This document shows positions 16,858-25,374 of a DNA stretch of 64,000 bases, piece by piece (the stretch's first letter is position 1; each line of letters begins with the position of its first letter). The position numbers were made by a program, and so were the translations under genes. The stretch is taken from the NCBI GenBank assembly GCA_041914785.1, contig JAYSCT010000005.1, positions 5,562 through 69,561 on the forward strand, in the 5' to 3' direction. The DNA is from Pelomonas sp041914785 (GTDB taxonomy: Bacteria > Pseudomonadota > Gammaproteobacteria > Burkholderiales > Burkholderiaceae_C). The notes under the pieces are model-generated. The model did not search any database. It was not told the origin of the DNA and was given only the letters and a program-made list of their open reading frames with translations.

Positions 16858-17119
16858 CGACGGGCGCCGCACGTCAGCGCAGCTGCTGGCCTTGCGGCGT
16901 GAAGCGCACCGTGTCGGCAGCGTTGCCGAGCAGGACATGCAGGTTCGCGCGCGCGGACTGGCGCAGGTGGGTCGCTGCGATCAATGGCACCGTCGGGCGG
17001 GCCAGGTATTCGTTCATCGTGGAGGTCATGGTCGCGGGCGCAGCGCCGTGTCGTGACGCTTGGCGGCGCGCATGCTGGCGCGCGCGGGCGGTGCTCGCAA
17101 TCCCACGGTCGTGTCGGGC
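16588..17119. repeat. 532-bp direct repeat, copy 1
   Basis: This stretch is nearly identical to 20501-21032 (constant offset 3913, a handful of substitutions). It carries the 5' third of propeller paralogue 3 and the 51-codon DUF6683-like fragment. This copy is the intact source, since paralogue 3 continues past the repeat edge. Confidence 0.9.
16874..17029 (-). pseudogene. DUF6683-like C-terminal fragment, copy 1
   Basis: A 51-codon frame (MTSTMNEYLARPTVP...) ends ARANLHVLLGNAADTVRF with a final QGQQLR. This matches only the last 45 residues of the DUF6683-like proteins at 9694 and 21061 (ARANLASVLGASADRVVL). No signal peptide or N-terminal domain is present. It is either a relic of a full gene or a very small gene preceding paralogue 3 by 16 bases. 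The same fragment occurs at 20787-20942. Confidence 0.5.
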
Positions 17120-17145
17120 GGCGCGCCGCAGGGCCGCGGGAACGG

Positions 17146-18123
17146 TCAAGGCAGCCAGGCCAGCAGCTCGCAACCCAGGCCATGCGGGTAGACCTTGCCA
17201 GCGGCGTCCTTCAGGCCCCGGAACTCCCGGGCTTCCTGGCTGGTGCGGGACACGTTGCGTGCCGAGATGTGGACGTATCGCAACTCGCACGCCGAGACCA
17301 GGTCGGACGTGCCGTAGCCAATCCGGAACGCGATAAACCGGCCATCGGGCGAGAAGATGGGGTGAGAGGCCCGTCCATCCGCGGCCGTGATCTGCTGCGG
17401 GTCGCGGCCGTCCAGCGAGCTGAGCCAGTAGTCGTGCCGCAGCACCCGACCTTGGTCGTCGACGTCGGCGATATCGACCAGCAGTTGCTGTCCCCGTGGG
17501 CTGACCACCAGGTCCAGCGGCCGCTGGTTCGGGCGCAGCGACAGGTTGCCGAGCACGGTCGTCTGGCGGGCGCCGGTCGTGGTGATGGCCGTCAGCAGGC
17601 CCCGGCTGGAAATGCCGAGCAATCGGCCGTCGGGCAGCCAGGCGGTGTACTGCGTGCGGTTGCGGTCGTCATCCGCCCAGATCACCCGCCGGGCGGCCAG
17701 GTCGTAGACGGCGTAGGTGGAATACGAGAGGGCGTTCTCGCCCCAGTTCATCCGGATCAGGTTGGCGTTGACCGGCGAGAACTCGACGTCGGTGACGGCG
17801 CCGTCGACCATCAGGTGGTCGATGACGCTGCCGTCGGTGCCGCGGCGTATCCAGATCTCGGTCGTGTCCTCGCTGGAGTCATATCGCTCTTCCAGATAGC
17901 GCGAGCCATCCCGTGTGGGAACGGGAAAGCGGTAGCCACCCAGCGCCCGGTAGGCCCCGGTGCCGATGTCACTGATGGCACTGCCTTCCTGGCCCACCAG
18001 GTTCTTGTCGTGATGCCAGAGTTTTCCGCTGGGCATGCTTGCGCCCGATGTCACGGGCTGGGCTGCCGTGGCGGCCGCAAGCAGCAGGCCCACTGCCAGG
18101 GAAGGGCAGATGCGACGCCTCAT
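17146..18123 (-). CDS. exported beta-propeller paralogue 4
   Basis: The start at 18123 (MRRRICPSLAVGLLLAAATA) gives a signal peptide. The 325-residue protein has blades LPDGRLLGIS, SPRGQQLLVDI and FSPDGRFIAFR, a single interior Cys in SACELRYVHI, and the array ending LGCELLAWLP. Compared with its neighbours the interior Cys cluster is reduced to one residue. Function is unknown. Confidence 0.75.
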   Translation of the reverse strand: MRRRICPSLAVGLLLAAATAAQPVTSGASMPSGKLWHHDKNLVGQEGSAISDIGTGAYRALGGYRFPVPTRDGSRYLEERYDSSEDTTEIWIRRGTDGSVIDHLMVDGAVTDVEFSPVNANLIRMNWGENALSYSTYAVYDLAARRVIWADDDRNRTQYTAWLPDGRLLGISSRGLLTAITTTGARQTTVLGNLSLRPNQRPLDLVVSPRGQQLLVDIADVDDQGRVLRHDYWLSSLDGRDPQQITAADGRASHPIFSPDGRFIAFRIGYGTSDLVSACELRYVHISARNVSRTSQEAREFRGLKDAAGKVYPHGLGCELLAWLP

Positions 18124-18191
18124 CGCGTCGAGGGCATCACCGGTGTGTCCCAGCATCGTCCAGCCATCCGGGCGTTGTGGGCATGCCCCGT

Positions 18192-19235
18192 TCACCTGAC
18201 CCAGGCCAGCACATGGCAGGCTCGGCTGCCCTTGACGCCGTCAGCGTTGACGAGGATCTGCCGGGCCACGTCGTGCATCTTGCCCGGCGCAACGCCGGTG
18301 ACGTTCTGCGCGTTCGCCGGCACATGCCAGTAGCTGCAGTTGCCACTCACGCCTGCGCCCCCGTTGCCGCCGCCCGTCAGCGTCGAGAGGTTGTTGACCT
18401 GGAAGGCGATCCTCGCGTCGTCGGGCGACCACCGGGGCGCGAAGATCTCGCCCTGGTTGGTGAGGCGGTACTGGTTGCTGCCATCGATGTTGGCCACCCA
18501 GATGTCGCCATGCACCCCGTTGATGTTGTCCGTGAAGGCGTAGTAGGCCGCGATGCGGTCTCCGGCGTGGCTGATGTCGAAAGTGCCGATCTTGCGGCCG
18601 GCCGGTACCTGCAGGCTGCCCAGCGACACCCACTGGCCGTTCGCGCTGGCGACGGCGATGCGTCCCGAGTCGTTGTTGATGCGGTACAGCCGCCCGTCGG
18701 GCAGCGCCTTGATGTCCTCCCGGGGCCCGCCGGTGGTGATGGCGCGCAAGGCCGTGCCTTTGCCGATGTCGACCAGGATCGATGTACCGTTGTCCGTTGT
18801 GCCGGTGAAGGTGCGCACGAGGTAGGCGTTCGGGTCGCCGAAGACCGGGCCCACGATGTCGGAGTTCACGGGAACGGTCTGGGTGGACAGGGCCGCGAGG
18901 GAGCGCGTGTAGTACAAGGTCACCCGGTCGTCCTGGCCCGTGACGGACTGGAAGTGGAGGAAGCGCTTGCCGCCATCGGCCATCTGGATCGGTACCTTGC
19001 TGGTCGAGCGGTACATGAGCTGGCCCACCTCGCCGTCGGTCGTGCTGCGCCCCAGCGACTGCCAGCCGTCGTTGGAAAACAGCACGAAGTCGCGGCCATC
19101 CGCAAAGCTCGGGGTGGGCAAGGCGCTGCCGCCAGGGTTGGCCTCGGCATCCGTCGAGCCACCACTGCCTACCCAGCCGATCAGCGTCAGCGTCAGGGCT
19201 CGAACGATGCAGCGGTGCCGCGGGGATGGATGCAT
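18192..19235 (-). CDS. exported beta-propeller paralogue 5
   Basis: The ATG at 19235 (MHPSPRHRCIVRALTLTLIGW) is preferred because it starts a signal-like segment; upstream codons lack one. The 347-residue protein has blades LPDGRLYRIN, NGQWVSLGSL and WSPDDARIAFQ, interior SGNCSYWHVP and the ending RACHVLAWVR. It resembles paralogue 6 most closely (TGTxDN/GN...VDIGKG and SLAxxxG-type blade order), suggesting a recent tandem duplication. Confidence 0.72.
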   Translation of the reverse strand: MHPSPRHRCIVRALTLTLIGWVGSGGSTDAEANPGGSALPTPSFADGRDFVLFSNDGWQSLGRSTTDGEVGQLMYRSTSKVPIQMADGGKRFLHFQSVTGQDDRVTLYYTRSLAALSTQTVPVNSDIVGPVFGDPNAYLVRTFTGTTDNGTSILVDIGKGTALRAITTGGPREDIKALPDGRLYRINNDSGRIAVASANGQWVSLGSLQVPAGRKIGTFDISHAGDRIAAYYAFTDNINGVHGDIWVANIDGSNQYRLTNQGEIFAPRWSPDDARIAFQVNNLSTLTGGGNGGAGVSGNCSYWHVPANAQNVTGVAPGKMHDVARQILVNADGVKGSRACHVLAWVR

Positions 19236-19381
19236 GGCGGGGATCCGGGGGCTGAGCGCCGGCTGTCGCGTGGCTTGCGAATACGAGCAACTCGGGCGGG
19301 GAAGCCCCGCACCTGATCTCAAGAGAAACAGATCGCTGCACTTCGCAAGGGTGCTTTGCGAGTCGAGGTCACGCACCCCGA

Positions 19382-20419
19382 TCAGGCCTTCTCCCAGGCG
19401 AAGATGTCGCACGTGGAGTATTCCTTGATACCGCTGAAGTTCACCTTGATCTGCCGGGCCACGTTATGGGGCTGATCCTTGACAAGTCCCGAGATGCCGC
19501 GCGAGTCCGCTGCGGCGTACCAGGTCGAGCATTGACCCGTGGCGCTACCAGGCAGGCCGCCGACAGCGTCTGACAAGGTGTCGTAAGTGAAAGCCAGCTT
19601 GCTGTCATCGGGTGACCAGACCGGTGCTCCCGCGTGGCCAAGATCGGTCAGGCGGTATTGGCCGGACCCGTCGATGCTGGCGACCCAGACATCGGTCTTG
19701 AAGGTCCCGGGCGTGTTCAAGGCATAGACGACGGCCAACCTGTCACCGCGGTGATTGAGCCGCCACGACGAGATACTCAGACCCGTGGGAATTGCCAAGC
19801 TGCCCATGCTCGCCCAGGTGCCATCGGCGCTGCCAACGGCGAGCGCACCAGATTTCTTTGAGACGCGAAGTAGCCGTCCGTCCGGCAGCGCGGCGTACTG
19901 ATCATCCAGACCGCCGCTGGCGAAGGTCGACACGATGGAACCGGCGCGCACATCGACGACGAAGGCCTTGTTGCCGTCGCTGGTCCCCGTGATCGTGCGC
20001 AGCAGGTAGTGGCTGGCATTGCCGAATACCGGGCCGGCCTCGACCACCGTGTTCCTCGGTAGCACCTGAGACCAAAGGGCCTGACCCGATCTGACGTCAT
20101 AGACGTTGACGACGGTGTTCTGTGCGTCCCGCGTCTGGTAGACGGCCAGTTGGCGCCCAGCCGCTAGCGGCGTCAGCGCATGCGTGCCGCTTTTGAACTC
20201 GGCAATCCTGGACCAACTGCTGCTGTCCAGTGCGCCCTTGAGCAGGCTGTCTGCGAGGCCATCCACGTAGACGGCGAACTCGCTTGTCGGCAGTGCCTGA
20301 GGCGGTGCGGCTGGTGCGGCCTGTGCTTGCGAGCCGGAGCCGCCACCACCGCATCCCCACAGCCATGCACCGCATAGAGCGGTAAGAACAAAGGTCCTGA
20401 GCTTTTTCGTTGCACGCAT
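19382..20419 (-). CDS. beta-propeller lipoprotein, paralogue 6
   Basis: The start at 20419 (MRATKKLRTFVL) is chosen because AAAGAAG lies at ribosome-binding distance; an in-frame ATG 15 bases upstream is an alternative. A lipobox (LWGCGGGG) indicates a lipoprotein. The body has blades LPDGRLLRVS, LNHRGDRLAVV and WSPDDSKLAFT, interior GQCSTWYAA and the ending YSTCDIFAWEKA. GC content is visibly lower than that of its neighbours. Function is unknown. Confidence 0.75.
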   Translation of the reverse strand: MRATKKLRTFVLTALCGAWLWGCGGGGSGSQAQAAPAAPPQALPTSEFAVYVDGLADSLLKGALDSSSWSRIAEFKSGTHALTPLAAGRQLAVYQTRDAQNTVVNVYDVRSGQALWSQVLPRNTVVEAGPVFGNASHYLLRTITGTSDGNKAFVVDVRAGSIVSTFASGGLDDQYAALPDGRLLRVSKKSGALAVGSADGTWASMGSLAIPTGLSISSWRLNHRGDRLAVVYALNTPGTFKTDVWVASIDGSGQYRLTDLGHAGAPVWSPDDSKLAFTYDTLSDAVGGLPGSATGQCSTWYAAADSRGISGLVKDQPHNVARQIKVNFSGIKEYSTCDIFAWEKA

Positions 20420-20494
20420 GCTGGCTTCTTTCATGATGGCGGGCTGGCATCTTGCGTAGCCTGCTCTTTGCCCTTGCCATCCGTGGTCATCAAA

Positions 20495-20770
20495 CTACGG
20501 GTCGGCGGTTTGCCGCACGGTGAAGCGTGTGTCGCCTGAGCTCCCGCCGGACGTGTAGTCCACGCTGAGGACGCGCGTTCCGTCCGGCCAGGGGATGCCG
20601 TGTTTGTGGTCCTGCACGCGCACGGATTCACCCGTGTTCGGGTTCATCGCAAAGGTGCCGGCGGGATTGCCGAGGTCGCTGAACGAGTGCCAGACCTTGC
20701 CCACCAAGGTCTGCGCGGCGGCGGCCGGGACTGCCAGCGCGAGTGCGAGTGCCGGCAGCCGGCTGGGCAT
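20495..20770 (-). pseudogene. truncated copy of propeller paralogue 3
   Basis: 91 codons nearly identical to the N-terminus of the gene at 15901-16857, including the signal peptide MPSRLPALALALAVPAAAAQ. The frame stops five codons after the blade QTADP because the repeat ends at 20501 and unrelated sequence follows. It cannot form a propeller and is a duplication relic. Confidence 0.85.
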
Positions 20771-21032
20771 CGACGGGCGCCGCACGTCAGCGCAGCTGCT
20801 GGCCTTGCGGCGTGAAGCGCACCGTGTCGGCAGCGTTGCCGAGCAGGACATGCAGGTTCGCGCGCGCGGACTGGCGCAGGTGGGTCGCTGCGATCAATGG
20901 CACCGTCGGGCGGGCCAGGTATTCGTTCATCGTGGAGGTCATGGTCGCGGGCGCAGCGCCGTGTCGTGACGCTCGGCGGGGCGCATGCTGGCGCGCGCGG
21001 GCGGTGCTCGCAATCCCACGGTCGTGTCGGGC
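20501..21032. repeat. 532-bp direct repeat, copy 2
   Basis: The second copy of 16588-17119. It is inserted between paralogue 6 and the DUF6683-like gene at 21061 and breaks paralogue 3 sequence at its left edge. No transposase is linked to it, so unequal recombination is the simplest origin. Confidence 0.9.
20787..20942 (-). pseudogene. DUF6683-like C-terminal fragment, copy 2
   Basis: Identical in protein sequence to the fragment at 16874-17029 and duplicated with it. It lies about 118 bases downstream of the full DUF6683-like gene at 21061-21819, so a full and a partial copy now stand side by side. Confidence 0.5.
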
Positions 21033-21060
21033 TGGCGCGGATGCAGGCCAGCCGGGCTCG

Positions 21061-21819
21061 TCAACGCAACGCCAACGTGCCCTGCGAGAGCACCACCCGG
21101 TCCGCGGACGCGCCCAGCACACTGGCCAGGTTGGCGCGAGCGTGGTTGCGGAAGTGTTTGGCGGGCTCCGACGTTGGGTTCTTGTCCAGCTCCAGCTTGG
21201 CGAGGTAGACAAACATGCCCACCATGGCCAGCTGCTCGAACGTTTCCCGCTTCAACCGGGCCGTCGTTCGCTGGAAGGCCGGTGACGTGGCCAGTCCGCT
21301 GCGCATCTGGGCCACCAGCCGCGGGAAGTCGGCATCGGCCACCAGCGGCTGTGCCTGCGAGGCCGCGTAGTTGGCGGCCACGAAGAAGGCCAGGGCGACC
21401 GCTACATCGTTGGCCGGCTGCTGCGCCTTCTGTGCCGCCTTGGCAAAGAGGTCCAGCGACTGTTCCAACACCGACTTCATCGGAGCGGGCTGCTTGGGCG
21501 CGTAGGCGCGGGCCAGCGTGTCGGCCGTGTGCAGTGGCACCGGCGACTCCGGTGCCACCGTGCTCACGCCGACAGCCGACGCCTCGGCCGCGGCGCCAGG
21601 CTGCGCCTGGTTCAAGACGCTCAGGTTCATGAAGTTCGACGCGGCGAAGCTGAGCTGCGGCGCGGCGTAGAACGGGTAGTCCGTGGCGCCGAAGCCCTGC
21701 GCCCACGTCAGCCCAAGGGGGGCTGACAGGAACGCCGCGATGACCGCCCGTTGGGCGCAGGCGCGCAGGGTGCCGCGTGGGTTGGGCCGCAGGGAGCGCC
21801 GGTCAGGGTTCATCGTCAT
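21061..21819 (-). CDS. exported DUF6683-like protein
   Basis: The ATG at 21819 (MTMNPDRRSL) has GAGG upstream and leads into a signal peptide (AVIAAFLSAPLGLTWAQG); an alternative ATG is 6 bases later. The 252-residue protein shares with the one at 9694 the helical core (NDVAVALAFFVAANYA, TFEQLAMVGMFVYLAK, ARANLASVLGASADRV). It ends GTLALR, like the family. It sits between propeller paralogues 6 and 7, linking the two families in one exported-protein cluster. Molecular role is unknown. Confidence 0.65.
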   Translation of the reverse strand: MTMNPDRRSLRPNPRGTLRACAQRAVIAAFLSAPLGLTWAQGFGATDYPFYAAPQLSFAASNFMNLSVLNQAQPGAAAEASAVGVSTVAPESPVPLHTADTLARAYAPKQPAPMKSVLEQSLDLFAKAAQKAQQPANDVAVALAFFVAANYAASQAQPLVADADFPRLVAQMRSGLATSPAFQRTTARLKRETFEQLAMVGMFVYLAKLELDKNPTSEPAKHFRNHARANLASVLGASADRVVLSQGTLALR

Positions 21820-21904
21820 GGCTGAGATCCTCGTCTTCAACAGTGATGCCGCGGCGAGCGGCTCAACGGTACGGTGGCGACGGCACGCCTGCGGCCCAGT
21901 GCGG

Positions 21905-23101
21905 CTACGGAATCCAGCGGACGTTCGAACAGGTCGACACCCACTGACCCGAGTCGCCACTCGACGCCTTCACCTTCAGCGCGATATCGCGGTTGATGCT
22001 GGGCCATGCAATGGCGGTGGGGGCACTGGCGGTGGCGGGCAGCACGTAGACCGGGTTCGCATCGCAGCCCGTCGTGCCGACGACGCGCGCGCCGCCAAAC
22101 GGCTCGTCAGGCCAGACGGGCGCAACGACCGCGCCATTCATGTAGAGCACGAAGGCCACCCACTTGCCGTCGGGGGACCAGGTGGGGCTGTCAAAAGAAT
22201 AGCGCAGTGCGCTGTCGGCATCGGCCACGGCTGTGAGCTGTCGCAGCCCGGTGCCGTCGATGTTGGCAACAAAAACGTGAGTATCGAAATCGTTCTTTCG
22301 CTTGAGTTCCCAGGTGAAAGCGATGCGCGTGCCGTCGGGGCTGACGGCCAGGCTGCTGTGACCGGCCACATACCCCCCGCCCTCGAAGACCGAGTTCTCC
22401 GGCAAGGGCAGGCGGGCCAGCAGCTGCGAGTCGGCGCTGGTGGGCGAGGACACCCACAGCTCGTTGGCCACGAGGTAGACGTAGCGTCCGTCGGGCAGCC
22501 ACGCCTGCGGCTCGCCGATGACGGTCGCGTCGTCCAGGCGGGAGCCGCGCTTCTGGATCTCCAGCGTGCTGGCGTCGAAGATGGTCAGCCGGCGTTGCAC
22601 CTGGAAGTTGTCGCCGTATTGCGCCATCAGCCATTTGCCGTCGGGCGACAGGCGCAGGTCGGCGGCGCCCAGCACGCCGGATATCGATGTGGGCGAGGCC
22701 TTGGGCGCCAGGTCGGTGGCGCCGAAGACGGCCAGGGGGTAAGTCGAGGCGCCGCTGCGGTCGGCCCAGCGGACCAGCAGTGTGCCGTTGGCATTGGCCT
22801 GCCAGCGGTCCTCGGCGGCATCGCTGGAGCCGGGCAGGGCCAACTGCCGGCCGGTGGTCAGGTCCATGATCCGCGCGTTCGTGCCGTCCGGCGCGTTCAC
22901 CAGCAGACGCCCCGGGAGCACGGTGTTGCCATAGGTGGCAATCGCCTGCGTCGGCGGTGTGACGGGAGGCGCGGCCGGCGGCGTGGTGGGCGTGGCTTCT
23001 GCGCCGCCACCACCGCCGCCGCCGCAGCCGGCCACGACGGCCAGGGCCAGGGCCGACAGGGCCAGGGCGGTAGTTCGTAGGAAATCGGATCGGTACTTCA
23101 T
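21905..23101 (-). CDS. beta-propeller lipoprotein, paralogue 7
   Basis: The start at 23101 (MKYRSDFLRTTALAL) opens a lipoprotein signal with lipobox VVAGC followed by a seven-Gly run and a Thr/Pro linker. The 398-residue protein has blades LSPDGKWLMAQ, LPDGRYVYLV, VSPDGTRIAFT and WSPDGKWVAFV, an interior TTGCDANPVYVLP and the ending STCSNVRWIP. It is the longest and most upstream member of the propeller array and retains the two-Cys layout. Confidence 0.77.
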   Translation of the reverse strand: MKYRSDFLRTTALALSALALAVVAGCGGGGGGGAEATPTTPPAAPPVTPPTQAIATYGNTVLPGRLLVNAPDGTNARIMDLTTGRQLALPGSSDAAEDRWQANANGTLLVRWADRSGASTYPLAVFGATDLAPKASPTSISGVLGAADLRLSPDGKWLMAQYGDNFQVQRRLTIFDASTLEIQKRGSRLDDATVIGEPQAWLPDGRYVYLVANELWVSSPTSADSQLLARLPLPENSVFEGGGYVAGHSSLAVSPDGTRIAFTWELKRKNDFDTHVFVANIDGTGLRQLTAVADADSALRYSFDSPTWSPDGKWVAFVLYMNGAVVAPVWPDEPFGGARVVGTTGCDANPVYVLPATASAPTAIAWPSINRDIALKVKASSGDSGQWVSTCSNVRWIP

Positions 23102-23141
23102 GCGCTTCGGTGGTTGAGACGGGGGCGGGAAGCCACAACGC

Positions 23142-23174
23142 AAAAAGCGCAAGAGGCCGATCGGCCTCCTGCGC
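23142..23174 (-). terminator. rho-independent terminator after 23192 gene
   Basis: Read on the minus strand, GCGCAGGAGGCC and GGCCTCTTGCGC form a long stem with a GATC tip, followed by TTTTT. It lies 18 bases downstream of the stop at 23192 and isolates that gene from the propeller array. Confidence 0.85.
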
Positions 23175-23191
23175 CCAGGGAGTGGCGAGAC

Positions 23192-23878
23192 TTATTGCTT
23201 GCGAGCCACGGACGACATTGCTTCACCGATCGACTTGATCGCGGTGGAGAAAGCGTTCTGCAGCAGGCTGAACTCCTGCGACGTGGCCTGGAACTCGGCG
23301 TTCAGCAGTTGCATCTGCTTGGCAGACTCCTGCTGCTTGGCGGGGTCCTTGCTGCCGGTCGTGGTGTTGGCGATGTCGTTGCTCAACTTGACCATCTTGG
23401 CGGCGCGGTCGCCCATCGTGGAGCCCATGGCCTTGGCGATGGCCACCAGCCAGCTTTCGGCGCCGGCCTTGCCGTCGCTCTTGCCGTCGGCCTTCATCTG
23501 CTTCTTCACTTCGTCGACGATCTGCTTGGCAGAGTCCTGGATGAATTGCTGCATCCAGTCGCCGGCGACTTCCTTGGCCTGGCCCGCGGCTTCCGGGGTC
23601 ACGCCTTGCTGGCTCTTGGCCAGCAGCTGTTGCACGGCTTCGTCGATCTTGGCCTTGACTTCGTTGGCCAGGAACTTGGGCATGCCATGTTCCTTCTGCA
23701 GCGTGTCGACGGCTTGCTTGGTGGCGTCGCCGACGGCTTGCTGCAGCATGCCGCCGATGGCCTGGCCGATCATGGCGCCGATGGGGCCGCCGAAGATGCC
23801 GCCGACGATGCCGCCCACGGCGCCGAGGATGCCACCCGAGCCGCCACCGCCCAGAACGCTGCTAACTGCTGATCCCAT
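23192..23878 (-). CDS. glycine-zipper secreted protein, candidate T3SS filament or translocator
   Basis: A 228-residue protein starting at the ATG at 23878 (MGSAVSSVLGGGGSGG). Residues 5-45 are a glycine-zipper hydrophobic region (GGIVGGIFGGPIGAMIGQAI); the rest is amphipathic helix rich in Lys, Gln and Ala. There is no signal peptide. The C-terminus (FSTAIKSIGEAMSSVARKQ) has the same layout as that of the needle protein at 32737 (STVGSALETMARKQ). A membrane-active N-terminus plus needle-like C-terminus fits a T3SS filament or translocator, a role otherwise missing here. It has its own terminator, and a copy of the TAGGG/CTGCGGC element is about 200 bases upstream. Family membership was not recognised. 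Confidence 0.5.
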   Translation of the reverse strand: MGSAVSSVLGGGGSGGILGAVGGIVGGIFGGPIGAMIGQAIGGMLQQAVGDATKQAVDTLQKEHGMPKFLANEVKAKIDEAVQQLLAKSQQGVTPEAAGQAKEVAGDWMQQFIQDSAKQIVDEVKKQMKADGKSDGKAGAESWLVAIAKAMGSTMGDRAAKMVKLSNDIANTTTGSKDPAKQQESAKQMQLLNAEFQATSQEFSLLQNAFSTAIKSIGEAMSSVARKQ

Positions 23879-24046
23879 GTCAATCTCCAAAGATGTGAGG
23901 TGAGTTTTCGCGGCGGAGACCGCCGCAGTGATTGATTGCTCTGCGAGGCATCTGAGGTCGGTGGCGACTGAAGAAAAACACCGAGCTCGCTGCGTGTCTT
24001 GTCGCGAAGGTTCTCGAATCAAACTCTGCGGCGTTGACGGATGCCA

Positions 24047-24739
24047 TTACACGGGGCCGTGCCCGGGCTGCCTATCTGCGGCTGCTCCTAATTCGCTGCG
24101 CGCCGCGCTAGGGTCGGCCGCAGTCGCCACGTCCAGGTGGCGCAGCGCGGCGCTCAGCGCCGGCAGGTCCAGCCCCAGCTGGCCGCGCAGGCTGGTGCGC
24201 GCCATCCACGTGGCCGAGGCCTGCTGCGCCTTGCCCTGGCGGCTGGCCTGCACGGTCCATTCGCCCAGCGCCACGGCCAGCACGGCAAAGCGCTCGAAGG
24301 CGTCCTGGCGCTCCGCGAGCGGCGCGTCGTCCCACGGCAGCTCGTCGATGACCCAGGCCTTCAGCCACTGTGTGACGGCCCGCCAGCGCGGGCCGGTCAG
24401 CGGCTCGTGGTCCATCGCCTGGCGGCATGCGCCCAGATAGGCGGCCAGCGCGGCGCCCAGGTCGTCCTCCGGGGCGCCGCCGGCCAGCTGCTGCCGGTAG
24501 TGCTGCAGGCAATGGGCGATGAGTTCGGCCTGCGCCGCAGCGCCGCCCAGCAGTTCCCCCAGCGCGCCGGCCACCCGGTTGTCGGCGGCAGGTCGGGGTG
24601 GCAGGCGCCAGCGGGTTGCGGGCTCGCCAGGGGCGGCATCCGACAGCGGTGCGTGGGCCAGGCGCGACTGGGCCAGCGCCTGCTCGATGCGCTGGCCCAG
24701 CGCCGTCTGCCAGGGGGTGGGGGAGGCGGTCGTGTTCAT
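24047..24739 (-). CDS. cytosolic DUF6683-like protein in the sctU operon
   Basis: 230 residues, starting at 24739 (MNTTASPTPWQ), inside a cluster with ATGA overlap to the GNAT gene. There is no signal peptide. Residues 95-210 follow the pattern of the exported DUF6683-like proteins: DDLGAALAAYLGACRQAM, then FERFAVLAVALGEWTV, then a C-terminal helix pair (SLRGQLGLDLPALS). I infer a distant intracellular member of that family. Its position next to sctU suggests a chaperone or accessory protein of the T3SS. The last 30 residues overlap regulatory element B and may not be conserved. Confidence 0.45.
   Translation of the reverse strand: MNTTASPTPWQTALGQRIEQALAQSRLAHAPLSDAAPGEPATRWRLPPRPAADNRVAGALGELLGGAAAQAELIAHCLQHYRQQLAGGAPEDDLGAALAAYLGACRQAMDHEPLTGPRWRAVTQWLKAWVIDELPWDDAPLAERQDAFERFAVLAVALGEWTVQASRQGKAQQASATWMARTSLRGQLGLDLPALSAALRHLDVATAADPSAARSELGAAADRQPGHGPV
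24076..24125 (-). promoter_or_regulatory. CTGCGGC/CCCTA element B (inverted pair)
   Basis: On the plus strand CTGCGGCTGCTCCTAATTCG (24076-24095) is followed after 9 bases by GCGCTAGGGTCGGCCGCAG (24105-24123), so two half-elements face each other. The second is, as reverse complement, identical to the first part of element C at 42941 over about 20 bases. The site overlaps the 3' end of the gene at 24047 and precedes the 23192 gene by about 200 bases. Confidence 0.5.
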
Positions 24740-25374
24740 GCAGGCTCGGGGGTGGGTTGCGGGTCGGCATGGCGCTGGCGGCGCAGGCGTTCCCGGTGGC
24801 TGAGGTGGCGGACGCGCTGCCAGGCGGCGGCGTCCAGCGCGTGGTGCTCGGAGAGCTGGCCTTCGTAAGGCGCGTGGCCGCGCGGCGAGAAGCCCAGCGC
24901 CCGCAGGCAGGCGGCGGCGCTGCGGTTGTCGGGGTGGCAGATGCCCCACACGGCGCGCAGCCGCAGCCGCTCGAAGGCGTGGCGCAGCAGGGCTTCGCCG
25001 CCGGCCAGGCTCAGGCCGCTGCCCCAGTGCGCGGGCAGCAGGCGGCTGCCCAGCTCGGCGTCGCCGTCCTGCACGCCCAGCGCCGCGTTGCCGGGGCTTG
25101 CCGGCAGCGGCATCAGGCTGAACCAGCCGGCGAACTGCGGGCCGCCAGGCGTCGGCACGTCGCAGCGCCAGATGCCCAGGCCCGGGTGACGGCGGTAGAA
25201 GTCGCCCAGGCAGGTGGCGAAGGTCTGTGCCCAGGCCGCGTCGTGCAGGGGCTGGGCATCGGGCAGCAGCGCGCGCACGCGGGCGTCGGCGTGCAGATGC
25301 TGGATGTCCGGCGCGTCGCCGGGCACGAACTCGCGCAGCTGCAGGCGGTCGTCGCGGTGGCTGAAGGCGTTCAT
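24736..25374 (-). CDS. GNAT-family N-acetyltransferase
   Basis: A 212-residue RimJ/RimL-type acetyltransferase: N-terminal LREFVPGDAPDI, the central strand and helix ELGSRLLPAHWGSGLSLAG (acetyl-CoA loop), and HPDNRSAAACLRALGF, the usual C-terminal motif of this group. It overlaps the FliO-like gene and the 24047 gene by four bases on each side, so it is part of the sctU operon. The target is unknown. A T3SS-linked role, such as modification of a secreted or regulatory protein, is only suggested by context. Confidence 0.75.
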   Translation of the reverse strand: MNAFSHRDDRLQLREFVPGDAPDIQHLHADARVRALLPDAQPLHDAAWAQTFATCLGDFYRRHPGLGIWRCDVPTPGGPQFAGWFSLMPLPASPGNAALGVQDGDAELGSRLLPAHWGSGLSLAGGEALLRHAFERLRLRAVWGICHPDNRSAAACLRALGFSPRGHAPYEGQLSEHHALDAAAWQRVRHLSHRERLRRQRHADPQPTPEPA

